Notes under the pieces: model-generated
What the model saw: the letters and a program-made list of their open reading frames with translations, nothing else
The model's database searches: none
What the model was told of the DNA's origin: nothing
Translations under genes and position numbers: made by a program
Part shown: positions 19,463 to 30,660 of the stretch, one piece after another
Position numbering within the stretch: the stretch's first letter is position 1
Layout: each line of letters begins with the position of its first letter
NCBI GenBank assembly: GCA_038380435.1
Contig: JAWZYU010000007.1
Location: forward strand, 22,733,001 to 22,797,000
Direction: 5' to 3'
Origin: Ryuthela nishihirai
Lineage: Eukaryota > Arthropoda > Arachnida > Araneae > Heptathelidae
Length of the DNA: 64,000 nucleotides

Positions 19463-20569
19463 TTATCATACCTCGCCTGGACAGTGCACTAACAAAAGAG
19501 TTAGTTTAAAATATACATACAGAGAGCGAGATCAATGATCATAATTGGATTTTCGAAGCACCGAGCAAACTTTTGCCCATAACCTTCATCTTCAATTCGG
19601 TAGTGTTCGGCATCATATATTTCATAGTGTTAAGCTACACTGAGATAAGCTGGAAAAGTCCAGAACACGAAAGTTGCTTAACCTAACTCATAATATTATC
19701 GAGAGTGTACGTTTGTCTTTGTTCACAAGTGTTCTTGTAATTCATCAGAGTAGCTACTAGTTGGTTAGGGTGAGCTTTCATATTTTGGTAAAATTTGATA
19801 CATTGTTCTTTGATCAAGTCCTTGATACTGAAAATACCCAAATCTCTTGTATAATTTCATTTCTTACATACCGAGGTGCAGCAACTGTCGTTCTCAGAAC
19901 CTTATTTTCCAACACTTAAAGTTTTTTGAGTTGTCATTGTTTAATAATCCCAAGTAGGTGAAGCATACATGAAAAATGAATGGTTGCTCTATGCGAAAAT
20001 ATCTTGTTTTCAAAAGAAGGCTTCCTTAAAATTATATTAAGCTTGCACCTTACTGCTAGCTTTATTGGTAACATTTGTAACTTTTGCAGGCATCCATTTA
20101 ATGAGATGGAAATCTGCACTTTCCCCGTACAGAAATCGCTTTACAGACAGCGAGTGGATATCCTAATCCTGTCTACATAACCTGGTTCACACAGAATCGA
20201 ACCCTGCTCTTTTAGCGTTTTCGAGAGAGAGCTATGTCACTTTGATTCGCTTAGCAAATGATAGGTCGCAGATCTATTGATATTAATAATTTTAATTTTT
20301 TTTATTTTTCTATCCTGATGCAAACACTTAGTTGTCTGACAGAGACGTCTTCGGAGGTTAATGGGTGCACGATTTCGTTTGCGAATATCATTCAGGGTTC
20401 GGTTTCATCTGTTTGTTGATGAAGTTCGAGAAAGACTTCTCTGGTATATAAACACGACAGAAAGTCGACTCGTGTGGAACAACTTTCGTCTTTGCCCAAA
20501 AGCAGACCTTAACTTTCGGAAGGAATGCCGTGTCTTGACAATAAGACTACGTTCCACTTGTGAAAAACA
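19463..20569. other. Unassigned stretch
   Basis: No tandem repeat or domain. An isolated B-box-like GGGTTCGATTC on the minus strand near 20,195-20,208 has no clear A box. A plus frame at 20,361-20,684 overlaps the antisense of LINE copy B. Confidence 0.45.
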
Positions 20570-22840
20570 TCCACCAATTCTAACAAGGTTCGGTTTGACA
20601 TTGTCTGCCCACCGAAACCTAAGCCTCTTCCTCTTTCTGAGGCATTTCGGCACACTGTTCATTACCCTATTCTCTGACCAATAATTATGCATACGCGCAA
20701 CATGGCCAAACCAATGCAGTCTCCCTCTACACAATATGCTGCTTAAAGGAAGTTACCGATTCATTTGCCAAACCTCATTACTTACAAAGTTAAACCACCT
20801 AACGCCAAGATACTGCGTAAGCATCTAGAATCAAAAGCATCTCGTTTCCTGTTATCTTGTTTACACAGCATCCACGTTTCACTATCATAACTAACCCTAA
20901 GAAGAACCAAAAAATTATACAGTCTAATTTTAGTCTTCAGGTGTATCCGCATATTTCTCCACACTCTCCATATATTCTTAAAACTCCCGGCAGCAATCCC
21001 TATTCGTCTGTTAATCTCATGCCGCACATCACTAGTATCTGTTACACAGCTTCCAAGGTAATCAAACTGTGACACCTGCTCAAGACTGCAACCATTCAGA
21101 TTAACTGAATCACAACTTGCCTGACCAATTTTCATCACTTTAGTTTTCTCTCAGTTTATAACCAAACCTACTCTACTACCAGTCTCATCAACAGCTCGAA
21201 TGAAAGAGTTCATCTCATCAACATCATTTGCCAAAAGGGCTAAATCATCAGCATAATCTAAATCAGAAAGTTTTGTATCTCCAGCCCATTTAAGGCCAAA
21301 ATCTTTCCCTTGAAGTGAATTTCGCATAACATAATCAATAACCAAGCTAAAGAGAAAAGGAGACAAAATGCACCCTTGTCGAACACAAGAAGTAATGCTA
21401 AACCAATTGCTACAAGCCTTACCAACTCTCACACACGACTCAGTGTTATTATAGAGAGCTTTCGTTATGTTAACTAACTTGTGTGGTATACCATATGATC
21501 TCACAATCAACCACAATTATGACGATCAACAGAGTCAAAAGTCTTTTTGAAATCAACAAAGCTAGTAACCACAAGTTTCTGAAACTCTCATTCTCATTAT
21601 CAGGAATCATTCTCATTTCTCAAGAATCTGCCTATGTGAAAATATCTGATCTACCCACCCCCTACCACTTCTGAATCCACATTGCTCATCACGCAATTGA
21701 GTGTCAACCAGATTCTTAATTCTATTAAGCACAATCAAGCAAAGAACTTTCCTTGGAACAGAGAGTAGGCTGATACCCCTATAGTTATCACAAGAACTGT
21801 GATCACCTTTTTTTAAAAAAAATAGGGAAAATGATAGCTCTGGTAAAATCCTTAGAAATAATGCTTTTATCGTAAAAGATATTCAAATTTTCAGCCATCC
21901 AAGTGGTAACTGAAACATTCCCAGCTCTAAGCATTTCCGTAGTAATTTCATCTACCCCTGGGGATTTATGAAGTTTAAGTTTAGAAATAGCCAAAATAAC
22001 TTCAGACTGTGTTATAGGGATAACATTAAAGCCACTAATGCATCTATCATCATTGCAAACAATGGGAGTAGAACTAACCACATTGTTTAAAACATCACTG
22101 AAATGCTCAGCCCACCTAGCCATGACTGAATCTTCACCTTCTATAACCTTACCTTGTTTATACTTCAATCCTTGTATGCCTGTCCGTTTTCTACCACACA
22201 AAACATTAACTATCTGGTACAGATCTTTGCAGTTGTGCTGTCTAACTGCTTCCTCGGCTTTGTCAGCCAAGCCATCAAGCCAAAGATTTTTATCAGCAGC
22301 TAACTGATTCTTTACACGTTTATTAAGTTCTCTGTAGTGCTTTCTATTAGGACTAGTAGGGTATTGATTTAGGACATTCCTACAGTTATTTCTTTCTGAA
22401 ATAAGCTCCATTGCCTTATCACTCAAATAATAACATAAATCTCAGGATAAACATATCCTCTGAATCTATTCATTTCGGGAGGTCAACCCTTAAACAAACT
22501 GAAAACACAACGGAAGATTTTCTCTGCACAGAAGTCCACCAGTGCAGCAAATTGTGGATCCATATTGAAGCTCAGATCCATTATTCAATTCAGGTTGGCG
22601 TATATGGTCAGAAGACCCCGTATGGTTGACCACTCCTCAACAGGTAGAAATAAAGAAAAGTAGCTATAGTATTTCGGATCAGTAGGCCACACTGATCTGG
22701 TAGCCCTCCTTTTCCGTTTATTTCCACAAGAGAGTATCTCTTTTGAAAAGTACTAATTATCTGCACCACGAGAAAGCGGGGTCGGACTTTATGACTAGGC
22801 CTGGTCGGTTCTATGTACAAAAAGTACCCAAAATACTTGT
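20570..22840 (-). mobile_element. RTE/CFDP2-like non-LTR retrotransposon, copy B (best-preserved RT)
   Basis: Minus strand. 22,430-22,840 matches the 5' region shared with copies C and D (GACCCCGC, GAGATACTCTCTTGTGG, GATTCAGAGGATA). The sequence then jumps to the linker upstream of RT, so the endonuclease is missing through an internal deletion near 22,430. A 207-codon frame (21,803-22,426) gives KLKLHKSPGVDEITTEML. Frame changes near 21,810 and 21,560 follow, then SYGIPHKLVNITKALYNN and QGCILSPFLFSLVIDYV, with the catalytic LDYADDLALL (YADD at 21,244-21,255) intact. The thumb/C-terminal module (FDYLGSCVTDT, KIRLYNFLV, CLRSIL, LHWFGHVARM) lies at 20,405-21,138 and the 3' end is lost near 20,570. 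Confidence 0.9.
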
Positions 22841-23542
22841 AAATAAACAATTTTAGTAAATAAATGGAATTATCATTTGAAATCCAGTAATCGGAAGGCT
22901 GTTGTGCTGCCTGAGTGCTATATCTTCAATTGAACGCCGGTGGCATTTTTTCGATAATAAGCCTATTTTTTAAATTATTTCTCATAACATGAAACTAATA
23001 CGATACATGTTACAGGGCATCATTTCCTAAAGTGTAGTTCGGTATACGATGTCGATCCTTAGAAAATATACAAATAATCGCATGATCCTATTATTATCGC
23101 GCATCATTCATCAATGCTGCAAGATACGACTGATTTCCACCGCATAGTTCGTGTTTTCTTCTTAGTTTTCTCTTCTTTAATCAAAAGCTTTAAAATGCAC
23201 ACATAAGAAACGACCTCTTGTGAAATGATTATTTTAAATAAAGAGGAAAAATCTATTCGTTTCTTTCATTTTTTTAAATATAAGTTCATATTTTTGAGTC
23301 GCAAAAAATGCTGAAAAAAATACGGTCCCCATCAAATAAAGTTTTGGGAAATCCTGTATATGTATATGTAAATACGTCGAGCGTTAAAACTAGTGTTTGG
23401 AAGTTGTTCTCCTATTCTTCTGCGAAGTACAAGGTGCAGCTGTTGAGACAGAAGATTTGTTGGGTATGTCTCTAGTCATCATTTATTGGAAGGAGTGCGG
23501 TAGCAAACTATAAGTCAGTTAGAGGCGGACCAAAATCAAGCA
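22841..23542. other. AT-rich stretch upstream of the small secreted-peptide frame
   Basis: No domain or repeat. The last ~150 bp (about 23,390-23,540) are less AT-rich and could be a 5' untranslated region of the following frame, but no TATA box or splice acceptor stands out. Confidence 0.4.
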
Positions 23543-23543
23543 G

Positions 23544-23587
23544 ATGTGGCCAGATACTTAACTTAAGAATGTGGCCAGATACTTAAC
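23544..23587 (+). repeat. 19-bp direct repeat around the peptide start
   Basis: ATGTGGCCAGATACTTAAC occurs at 23,544-23,562 and again at 23,569-23,587. Both contain ATG followed shortly by TAA, so neither opens the long frame. Confidence 0.9.
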
Positions 23588-23864
23588 GTTCGTTTGTGTC
23601 TTGATAGCGTGTTCCTCATTCCCTCCTAATAAGGGTGCAGATTTTGGCAGAGATTTCAACAAGGACAGACAGCTTATAGACAATTCAGTAGTGGATGACG
23701 ACGGCAACAAACTCCAAGGCAAGACTGATACCTGGTGTTATGCACCCGAAGGAGCAAGATGTCAACACCACTTGAACTGTAGTCAGACCTCGCAGCATCA
23801 AGTGGAATGGCAATATCCGCTGCCGCCGGATGCCATAGAGTTCATGAGGGTGCTTCTATGCTAA
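23571..23864 (+). pseudogene. Small secreted cysteine-containing peptide, start codon displaced
   Basis: A 97-residue frame with a strongly hydrophobic N-terminus (ARYLTFVCVLIAC) followed by an acidic region (DFGRDFNKDRQ, VVDDDGN) and a segment with cysteines at 56, 64 and 70 (WCYAPEGARC). This is signal peptide, propeptide-like acidic spacer, then cysteine-bearing part, the layout of many small arthropod secreted peptides including venom-type ones; no family can be assigned. The frame has no ATG. The nearest ATG (23,569) is two bases out of phase, consistent with an extra TG, and an in-frame stop lies upstream at 23,559. Another frame downstream of about 23,787 reads a basic cysteine-containing tail, suggesting a second frameshift. 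AATAAA follows 15 bases after the stop. Probably a broken copy of a real gene or retrocopy. Confidence 0.4.
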
Positions 23865-23879
23865 GCGGCCAATACTTGT

Positions 23880-23885
23880 AATAAA
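23880..23885 (+). promoter_or_regulatory. Candidate polyadenylation signal AATAAA
   Basis: A canonical hexamer 15 bases past the stop of the secreted-peptide frame; a second TAAATAA-like word follows near 23,905. In AT-rich DNA such hexamers are frequent, so this supports the gene only weakly. Confidence 0.3.
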
Positions 23886-23946
23886 TGTAAACGATTTTCC
23901 TTATAAATAAGGTATGTTTATAAATAATCATTGGTATACAGATTAG

Positions 23947-24050
23947 CTGGGTTGGGTGTTTTACCTCTGAGCGACACATTTTTGCACACAATAGGCTAAA
24001 TCACAAGGACCCCGAGGGCTCACAAAAGGTTTGGGGGAGGGGGGCTAGCT
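23947..24050 (-). mobile_element. SINE1 3'-end fragment
   Basis: The plus strand reads GGGTTGGGTGTTTTACC, CTCTGAGCGACAC, ATAGGCTAAATCACAAGG and TTTGGGGGAGGGGGG. Only the last ~100 bp of the element are present (5'-truncated), moderately diverged. Confidence 0.85.
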
Positions 24051-25300
24051 CTAATTACGTCCCCTACTTTCTGCCTCACAAAAGAGGTGAAGGAAAAATC
24101 TCTCACGGAGTAGATCTTGTTGAGTTTTCTGTAAAATGGAAGCATATTACTTTGACCCACTTACTCTATATTAGAACCCGAGTAACGTCAGGCAATTCTT
24201 CTAGTCGTTTAATAAAATAAATATAATTCGAAAAAATTTTGTAATGATCCTTTCAATTTTCGTCAATTATGACAAATGTAATTTAAGAGAGCATAACAGC
24301 TGAGTCTACTCTTAAACATTCCAGCTATATTAACTTTTTAAACATTAAATGAATGGATATGAATTAACATATATGAATGAATATTTTAGAAAACTGAGAT
24401 TTATTTGTAATTGAGTGAAATCAATTTATCACAGTGACATTCCCATAAAATCATTAGTTTCTGTTTATATAATATTGAAGTGAAAGGATATTTATGGAAA
24501 ACATAAATTTTAATAATAAGCAGGGAAGGGAATAATTTATAGTTATATAATTTTGTCGGTATCGTTGTTTAATAGTTCTTGTCCTTACATGGAATATAAT
24601 GATATTACTACCACTTGTCTTATAGTTTTTCTTTCTTAATATTTTAATCAACACTTTATTTTTGCATCTTGGGTTTGTACTTCATATCAGTTCAAGTACG
24701 TGTACATTATGTACATAGAATGTCCAAATTAAAAACACAATCCAGGACTCGAGTCAAATTCAACAGTTTGAACTTGGTACGGCAAATTTCAACAAATTTC
24801 AGCAAGTAAACTACAATGCACATATATGTGCAAATATATTTTTTTTTTCTTCTGAAATTAGAGTTTTTTTGCCGTGTATTTTTTTTATACCGAATTTAAC
24901 TTTCAAAAATTCTCTTTCACATTTCGTCATTAGGAAAATACGGTACTACCGGTAGTCAGCGCCATCCGGCGACCAAAATTACAACTCTTTCCATGATAGT
25001 TTTCAGTAAAGCAATTCCCGAAGTTTTTGTTTAGTGCACGGATTTAGACATTCATTAAGTGTGAAAATACGTATTAAAAACAATTATATTTTAGATACAT
25101 GCATTTGTAGTAATGGGCTTATATTTAATTTTTTTATTATCATTGTTTTTTAATTGCATTTTTATTTCAAGTAAGGCTTGAATAGAAGATTATACCTACT
25201 GTATTTTATTTGTAAAAAAAATATTTCTCATGTAACCGGTAACACCCATTCCCCATAAATGCTGGACAACAGAGAGTTTACTGTATATTAGTTTGGCCCA
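24051..25300. other. AT-rich unassigned stretch
   Basis: No gene, repeat array or SINE recognised. Includes poly-T tracts near 24,840 and 24,880. Confidence 0.5.
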
Positions 25301-25310
25301 AACCTATTTA

Positions 25311-25700
25311 AATAGGGCGGGGGTGGCTCAGTCGGTAGCGCGCCAGGCTCGTAATCTGTAGTTCCCAGATTCGAGTCCCAGCTGGGTCAGCGATGAGATT
25401 TATCTCCGCAAAATTCTCCGCCCTGCCCACGGTCAGTAGGGGACACCGATGGGCTTGGAAAGGCCGCCGTCCGTCGGATGGGACGTTAAGCCGTGGCCCC
25501 GTGTGCGGGAGAGCTATACCCTGTGCATGTTAAAGAACACGCTGGATGGCCTTGACGGGAGGCTACCATCTGTCTCCCAACAGCTGTTCCAGTGGGTCCC
25601 CTCCCCCAATCCTTCTCTGAGCCTTCGGGGTCCATGTGACCTGGCCATTTAGCCCTTGGTGTGCAAAAAAGTGCCGCTCAGAGGTAAAACAACCCAACCC
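25311..25700 (+). mobile_element. SINE1, full-length young copy
   Basis: A box TGGCTCAGTCGG at 25,324-25,335 and B box GATTCGAGTCC at 25,368-25,378, then the complete body and AACAACCCAACCC tail. TSD AACCTATTTA at 25,301-25,310 and 25,701-25,710. The head folds like a tRNA with loop CTCGTAA (CGT in anticodon position), resembling a tRNA-Met-type arm with a changed anticodon. Transcription would be by RNA polymerase III from the internal boxes. Confidence 0.96.
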
Positions 25701-25744
25701 AACCTATTTAGATTACTGGGCCACGGACTATTAGACCAATGCAA

Positions 25745-25880
25745 TTCGTCACGTGACCTTCGTGTCACGTGACACGAAGGTTGCCAGATCACTAATTTCT
25801 AAAAAAATCGTTGCCAGATATTTTTTCTCAATTCTGTAATCAACCCTAGTGTTCGGATACTTTTTTGAGCGACTGTATAT
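25745..25880 (+). mobile_element. Foldback/Tc1-like MITE, copy with truncated left arm
   Basis: A short palindrome CCTTCGTGTCACGTGACACG leads into GGTTGCCAGATCACTAATTT and a GCCAGATATTTTTTCTC arm, identical in layout to the right half of the 112-bp palindrome at 38,124. The right boundary ...GGATACTTTTTTGAGCGACTG, followed by TA, reads in complement as CAGTCGCTCAAAAAAGTATC, the style of a Tc1/mariner terminal repeat next to a TA target. Confidence 0.7.
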
Positions 25881-25889
25881 GAGATGATG

Positions 25890-26350
25890 ATGAGATAGAG
25901 AGATTTAACTCTCACGGTACCCCTACACAGAATTTTTTCAGCACTCCTAAGATGTATTTCAGTTTTCTCGGAACTCCTATACAGATTTCCGATTTTACGG
26001 AACCCCTATACGAAGCTGTATTTTTCATGGCATTCTAACAGAATCTTCAGTTTTTTCAGCACCTCTCTGAAGTCTTCAGTTTTAAGTCATCCTACACAGT
26101 CTCTTCAACTTCTGTGGAGCTCCTACACAAAGTGTTCAGTACCCTTAAGTGCAATCTTAACTTTCTTGGCCTCATTATGCACCCTTCCCAAAATCCGCAT
26201 ACATCAAAGCATGGTCTTCAACTTCTACAGCATCCTTGCACACTGTTTCTAGATTCGAAAGCACTCCTAAGTAGTCCTTCAACTTTCATGTCACCCCTAG
26301 CAACTATCATCAATTTTTGTAGCACCATTATATACTGATTAAAAACAGGT
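25890..26350 (+). repeat. Degenerate ~30-bp tandem repeat (first block)
   Basis: Phrases of the form AACTTCTGTGGAGCTCC and TACACAGTCTTCA recur every ~30 bp with heavy drift. The same family resumes after the SINE2 at 26,355. Confidence 0.7.
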
Positions 26351-26354
26351 GGGA

Positions 26355-26545
26355 AACTTCGCTTGGCTACTGATCTAAGGGACCTGGGTTCGAACCCCGG
26401 GTAAGGCATGGATGTATGTGTCGTTTTTCTGCTGAGGTCCTGCCATCCTCTCAGATCTTCTACTCTGGCATATAAACTGACAGGCTCCTGTCAGACCTCT
26501 GTGGCAAGCAGCTGCTTGAGGGGGTATTTTTTTTTTTATTTTATA
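26355..26545 (+). mobile_element. SINE2 copy, 5' head clipped
   Basis: Starts in the tRNA-like head (GCTTGGCTACTGATCTAAGG), keeps a perfect B box GGTTCGAACCC (26,387-26,397), lacks the A box, and runs to GCAGCTGCTTGAGGGGGTA plus a long T-rich tail. The terminal 29 bp at 26,493-26,521 are the segment shared with the RTE-like LINE 3' end. Inserted into a degenerate minisatellite. Confidence 0.92.
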
Positions 26546-27960
26546 CCCTTATTCCAAATTCCGCGGCAATCCAAACCTTGGTTTTCCAAATATGTGGCAC
26601 TTCTAAAGTTGATGTTCAGCATCTATTGTACTTGTATATATTGATTCTAAATTTCATGGCACGTCTAATGAAATCTTTCACTCCAATTGTCATTGCTAAG
26701 TCTCGTAATACTGATTCCACAATCCGCGGCATTTTTCTGAACATCTTTCAACGTCTGTGACACTCTGATACATTGATTTCAAATTCTACAGCAGCCCCAT
26801 CACTGTCTTTAACTTTTATGGAATTGCTCAATTTATATTTAATTTCTGTGGCACTCCTAAAGAAGTTTTCAACTTTCGTGGTAATCCTATACAGTTTTTC
26901 AAAATTCCGCAGCACCCCCAAATATGGTTTTTAATTTTTATGGCACTCCTAAAGTTTATCTCCAACATGTATCATTCTTATACATTGATTACAATTTCTG
27001 TATCCCTCTTAATTATATTCTTTAACTTTCATGGAACCAATAAGAATAATACTTCCCCTCGTAGTGCCACTATATAATATTTCCAAATTTCGTCGATCTT
27101 TTAAACACGATATTTAACTTCCATTTTACCCCTAAATATAATATTCAGCTTTTGCAACGTCCCTAAATACTGATTTCAATTGGAATCCAAATTTCACGGC
27201 GTCTCCTAATCACAGTCTTAAATTACTCTGACACCATAAAGAATGCTATTCAAGTTCTCTGACATCCCTATATATTACTTCAAAATTCAGAAGCACTCCT
27301 AATCACGGTTTTCAATTTTCATGTCACCCTTCAAAATAGTTTTCAACTTCTGCAGAACCGCAATACACTATTTTCAACTATTTTGGCTCTCTTTAGCACA
27401 TTCTACAACTTCTATTGCAATCTTCAAGATGATATTCAACTTCTATTTGTACTCTTAAACACTGGTTTTTATATTCCACGGAACACCGAATTATGGTTTT
27501 CAATTATGGTTTTCAACTTCTGTTGCACTCCTAAAGGTTGGTCTTCAACAATCTGTGACACTCTTATACATTGATTCCAAATTCTACGTCACTCCTAAAT
27601 ACGGTCTTCAACTTAGATGCCTCACCTAGTGATGAACATCTTTCTGCAACATCATTATATAATGTTTTCAAAGTCTGAAGCAGTTTTTATCACATTCAAA
27701 ACTTCCGTGGCACCCCTAAATGTGGTAGTTATACATTGATAAGCTTCTGTGGCACACTTATACATTGATTCCAAATCCCATGTCACACTGATTCCATTAT
27801 TGATGATGTGGATTCTAGTTCCTCTGCTTCCTAATAAAGTTTTTTCCACATCACTTCTAAACATGAGCCGCAACTTTGATGCTACTCCTAGTGATGAACA
27901 CCGTCCTTCAACATCATAATATATTGTTTTAAAACTATGTAACACTTTTAAGCAAGATCA
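26546..27960 (+). repeat. Degenerate ~30-bp tandem repeat (second block)
   Basis: Dozens of variants of AATTTCTGTGGCACTCC plus TAAATATTGATTTC with period about 28-34 bp. The SINE2 insertion splits the array from its first block. Short frames through it are not conserved. Confidence 0.8.
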
Positions 27961-27979
27961 TCACTTGTAACCTGTTTCT

Positions 27980-28200
27980 CAATTTTGTGGTATACATTCC
28001 TGCTTTTTCTACCTTTTTCTCTGCTTCCTCTTCATTTTTGTTTACATTTTTCTACTTTCTCTTCATTTATACTTTCTCTACATTTGTCCCTACTATATCT
28101 ATTTCCTTTAATTTTATCCCTATTTTCCCTCCCTTGATCCCTACCTTTCCTCCTTCCATTCTCACTATTTCTATATTCAGCTTAAGTTTTCTGTTTTAAT
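27980..28200 (+). repeat. Pyrimidine-rich low-complexity tract
   Basis: Irregular CTTTTTCTACTTTCTCTTC-like sequence. A hydrophobic Phe/Ser-rich 70-codon frame is a consequence of composition. Confidence 0.6.
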
Positions 28201-28734
28201 GCCACGTATTTTTTCCTCATCTTTATCCACGTAAAGACATTTTCATTCGTGTCATATTTCACAGTTTATTTTCATTTTAAATTTCGCATTTCCATACATA
28301 ACAATGTTTTATACACTGAATATAAAACAGAGTCTTACCTATATTCTTGGATTAGCTTTCCCACTCCTACGTTTTAACTTCTTTTAGGCAAATATCATTT
28401 CGTATTAGACATATGAATAAATCAACTGTAGGGAGCGTTATTATTTGTTTATATGAATGTACATCTGTGCCATATTCGTTCAACGATATCAAAGAGGTTA
28501 AAATCAAATGTGCTATCTTCTTCTAGTTTTAAAGCTAAATTATTTTCGCTCAATTCAAACCAATGACTTTTTCTAAGCGAAATGCTCTTCCTTTTAAAGC
28601 TCATTTTCCGTAAAACTAGTCCTTTTCCTTCCAAGTCAAATATTTCTCGATAACTGTTTCATTTTAAAAAGACAGTTTTTCTTTTTAAAAAGTTTTTAAT
28701 ATAAACTGGTTTACACAGATTAAGGAACAGCCCT
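28201..28734. other. Unassigned stretch
   Basis: Nothing recognised. Confidence 0.45.
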
Positions 28735-28885
28735 GTGTTATGTCAAAGATAGCAAATGATGTAGTGATGATGATGTCAAAGATAGCAAATGATGTAGTGA
28801 TGATGATGTCAAAGATAGCAAATGATGTAGTGATGATGATGTCAAAGATAGCAAATGATGTAGTGATGATGATGTCAGTGATAGC
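28735..28885 (+). repeat. 33-bp tandem repeat, about 4.5 units
   Basis: GTCAAAGATAGCAAATGATG plus TAGTGATGATGAT repeats four times almost exactly; the last unit diverges to GTCAGTGATAGC. The period is divisible by three, so both strands read through (MSKIANDVVMM on plus). No coding context. Confidence 0.95.
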
Positions 28886-29835
28886 AAATGAAGATCTCAA
28901 TAAAACATATCAATTTTTGAATAATATTCGGTAAGCATTTAATATTTAACAACAATGCCAGCCTTAAGAAACATACAAAACTGAAGAATAGTGAAAGAAT
29001 TCTTAACACAAACTTCTAAAATGCACACTTATTTTATTAAACACTTTGATACAATACTTATTACTAAGTTTTAATTCACTCCTGAAGTCAATTTTTACGA
29101 CTGTCATTGTTATTTTTAAACATTCAAACTTTCATAACTCATTAAGTACTGGATGAATATTGTTGAAAATCGAGATGTTGATATATTTCATTAAGATCTT
29201 TATCTGCTATTACATTTTTTAAAATAAGAAAACTTATTTTAAAAGTTATACCGTTTCGACGTTAGTTTCCCACTGACATAGCATAGGGTTTTTCTTAATC
29301 TTTGGAAATCAATGTATATAGTTGTACCTCTGCCTCCTAATATCAGTTTTTTACCACACATTTCTTTCGGTTGACCTTGAAAACGAAATTTCGAAGATTT
29401 TTCGATTTCCAAGATAATTTTCTTCTTAGTCAATCATGATCTTGCATAAAAACTGCAAAATTGCGAACAACTTATCAAAGATTATTTGCCAGTCATTCAA
29501 TCGCAATTTTTTAAGCATAAACCGAATTGCAAACAATCCTAAGATACTGTATTTTTATTCAATCACATTCTTTTAAAACACAGAGTGAAATTGCGAATCT
29601 CATTATCATATACTTCTCATTCAGTTGGTGACAGTTTTCATATATAGGAGTTACTATGATTAATTAGAACTACCGATGCATTGTTTCTATTTCAAATAAT
29701 CTACTAATAGATCTTAAGACGAAGTGAACAGTAAATACAACTCTAATACATGGATAGGATCGTCAAGCACACCAAAAAAAATACAAAAACCTAATATTGT
29801 AGCGTAAAATTTTGAAGATAGTATTTTTTTAAAAA
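28886..29835. other. AT-rich unassigned stretch
   Basis: No supported gene or array. Confidence 0.5.
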
Positions 29836-30378
29836 AATCTATGGAGATTGTAGAGAAATAGGCGTATAAACCTAAAGACTAAATTTAGACCGTATAATAG
29901 TTTGGTTTTTTCTAGGGTTAGTTATGGTAGTGAAACTTGGACACTTTGTAAACAAGATAACAGGAAACTAGATGCTTTTGATTCTAGATGCTTACGCAGT
30001 ATCTTGGGCATTAGGTGGTTCAATTTTGTAACTAATATTGTACTAATGATGAGGTTAAGTAAAGGAGTCGGCAACCTCCTTTAAGCAGCATATTGTGCAG
30101 AGAGAGACTCCGTTGGTTTGGCCATGTTGACAGTATATGGATAATTATAGATTAGCGAATAGGGTTATGAATAGTGTGCCTAAAGGCTTCAGAAAGGGGG
30201 GAGACCTAGGATGCGGTGGGCAGACAATGTCAAACAGGACCTTATTAGAATTGGTGTGTAGTGGCCAGATGCAGCAGATGTAGCCCAGGACAGACTAGCT
30301 TGGAGAACTAAATTGCACGGTCTGGTTAGACCTCCGTAGCCCATGGCTGCTTGAGGATGATGATGATGATTTTTCAAA
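29836..30378 (+). mobile_element. RTE/CFDP2-like non-LTR retrotransposon, copy E (3' end)
   Basis: 5'-truncated copy starting in the thumb region (TATGGAGATTGTAGAGAAAT, corresponding to LWR.WRN). It reads SRVSYGSETWTLCKQDN, AFDSRCLRSILGIRWFNF, then in other frames RERLRWFGHV and RPRMRWADNVKQDLIRIG, ending at GGCTGCTTGAGG followed by five GAT units. This is the clearest 3' end in the window and the reference for the SINE2 tail comparison. Stops and frame changes make it inactive. Confidence 0.9.
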
Positions 30379-30660
30379 ATATTAGAAATATTTAAATTTT
30401 TGGTTTATGCTGATCTCAAATTACTGCACAAATCGGCTTAAATTGTTATTGAAAGGTTTCATAACTTTTACCGCCAGTTATATAAAATTAATAAAATACA
30501 ATATAAAAATTGGAAAAATCATAAAATAGGAAATATTGAAATAGAAAAAATAATTATCGTTATTTATATATTGAACCATAAAAGTTTAATGTGCAAATCT
30601 TGGGGAAACAATTTAAAAATGTAATGTTTAGATATGAAAAATAAACATAGAAATAATATT
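30379..30660. other. AT-rich unassigned stretch
   Basis: Nothing recognised. Confidence 0.5.

Noticed and set aside
25311..25390. Functional tRNA gene
   Set aside because: The A and B boxes belong to the SINE1 head. The acceptor stem does not pair, and the same head precedes the same 300-bp body in many copies.
26355..26410. tRNA-Ser/Leu-like gene
   Set aside because: Head of SINE2, lacking the A box here and followed by the SINE body.
27987..28199. Hydrophobic 70-codon frame as a transmembrane peptide
   Set aside because: Comes from a pyrimidine-rich low-complexity tract.
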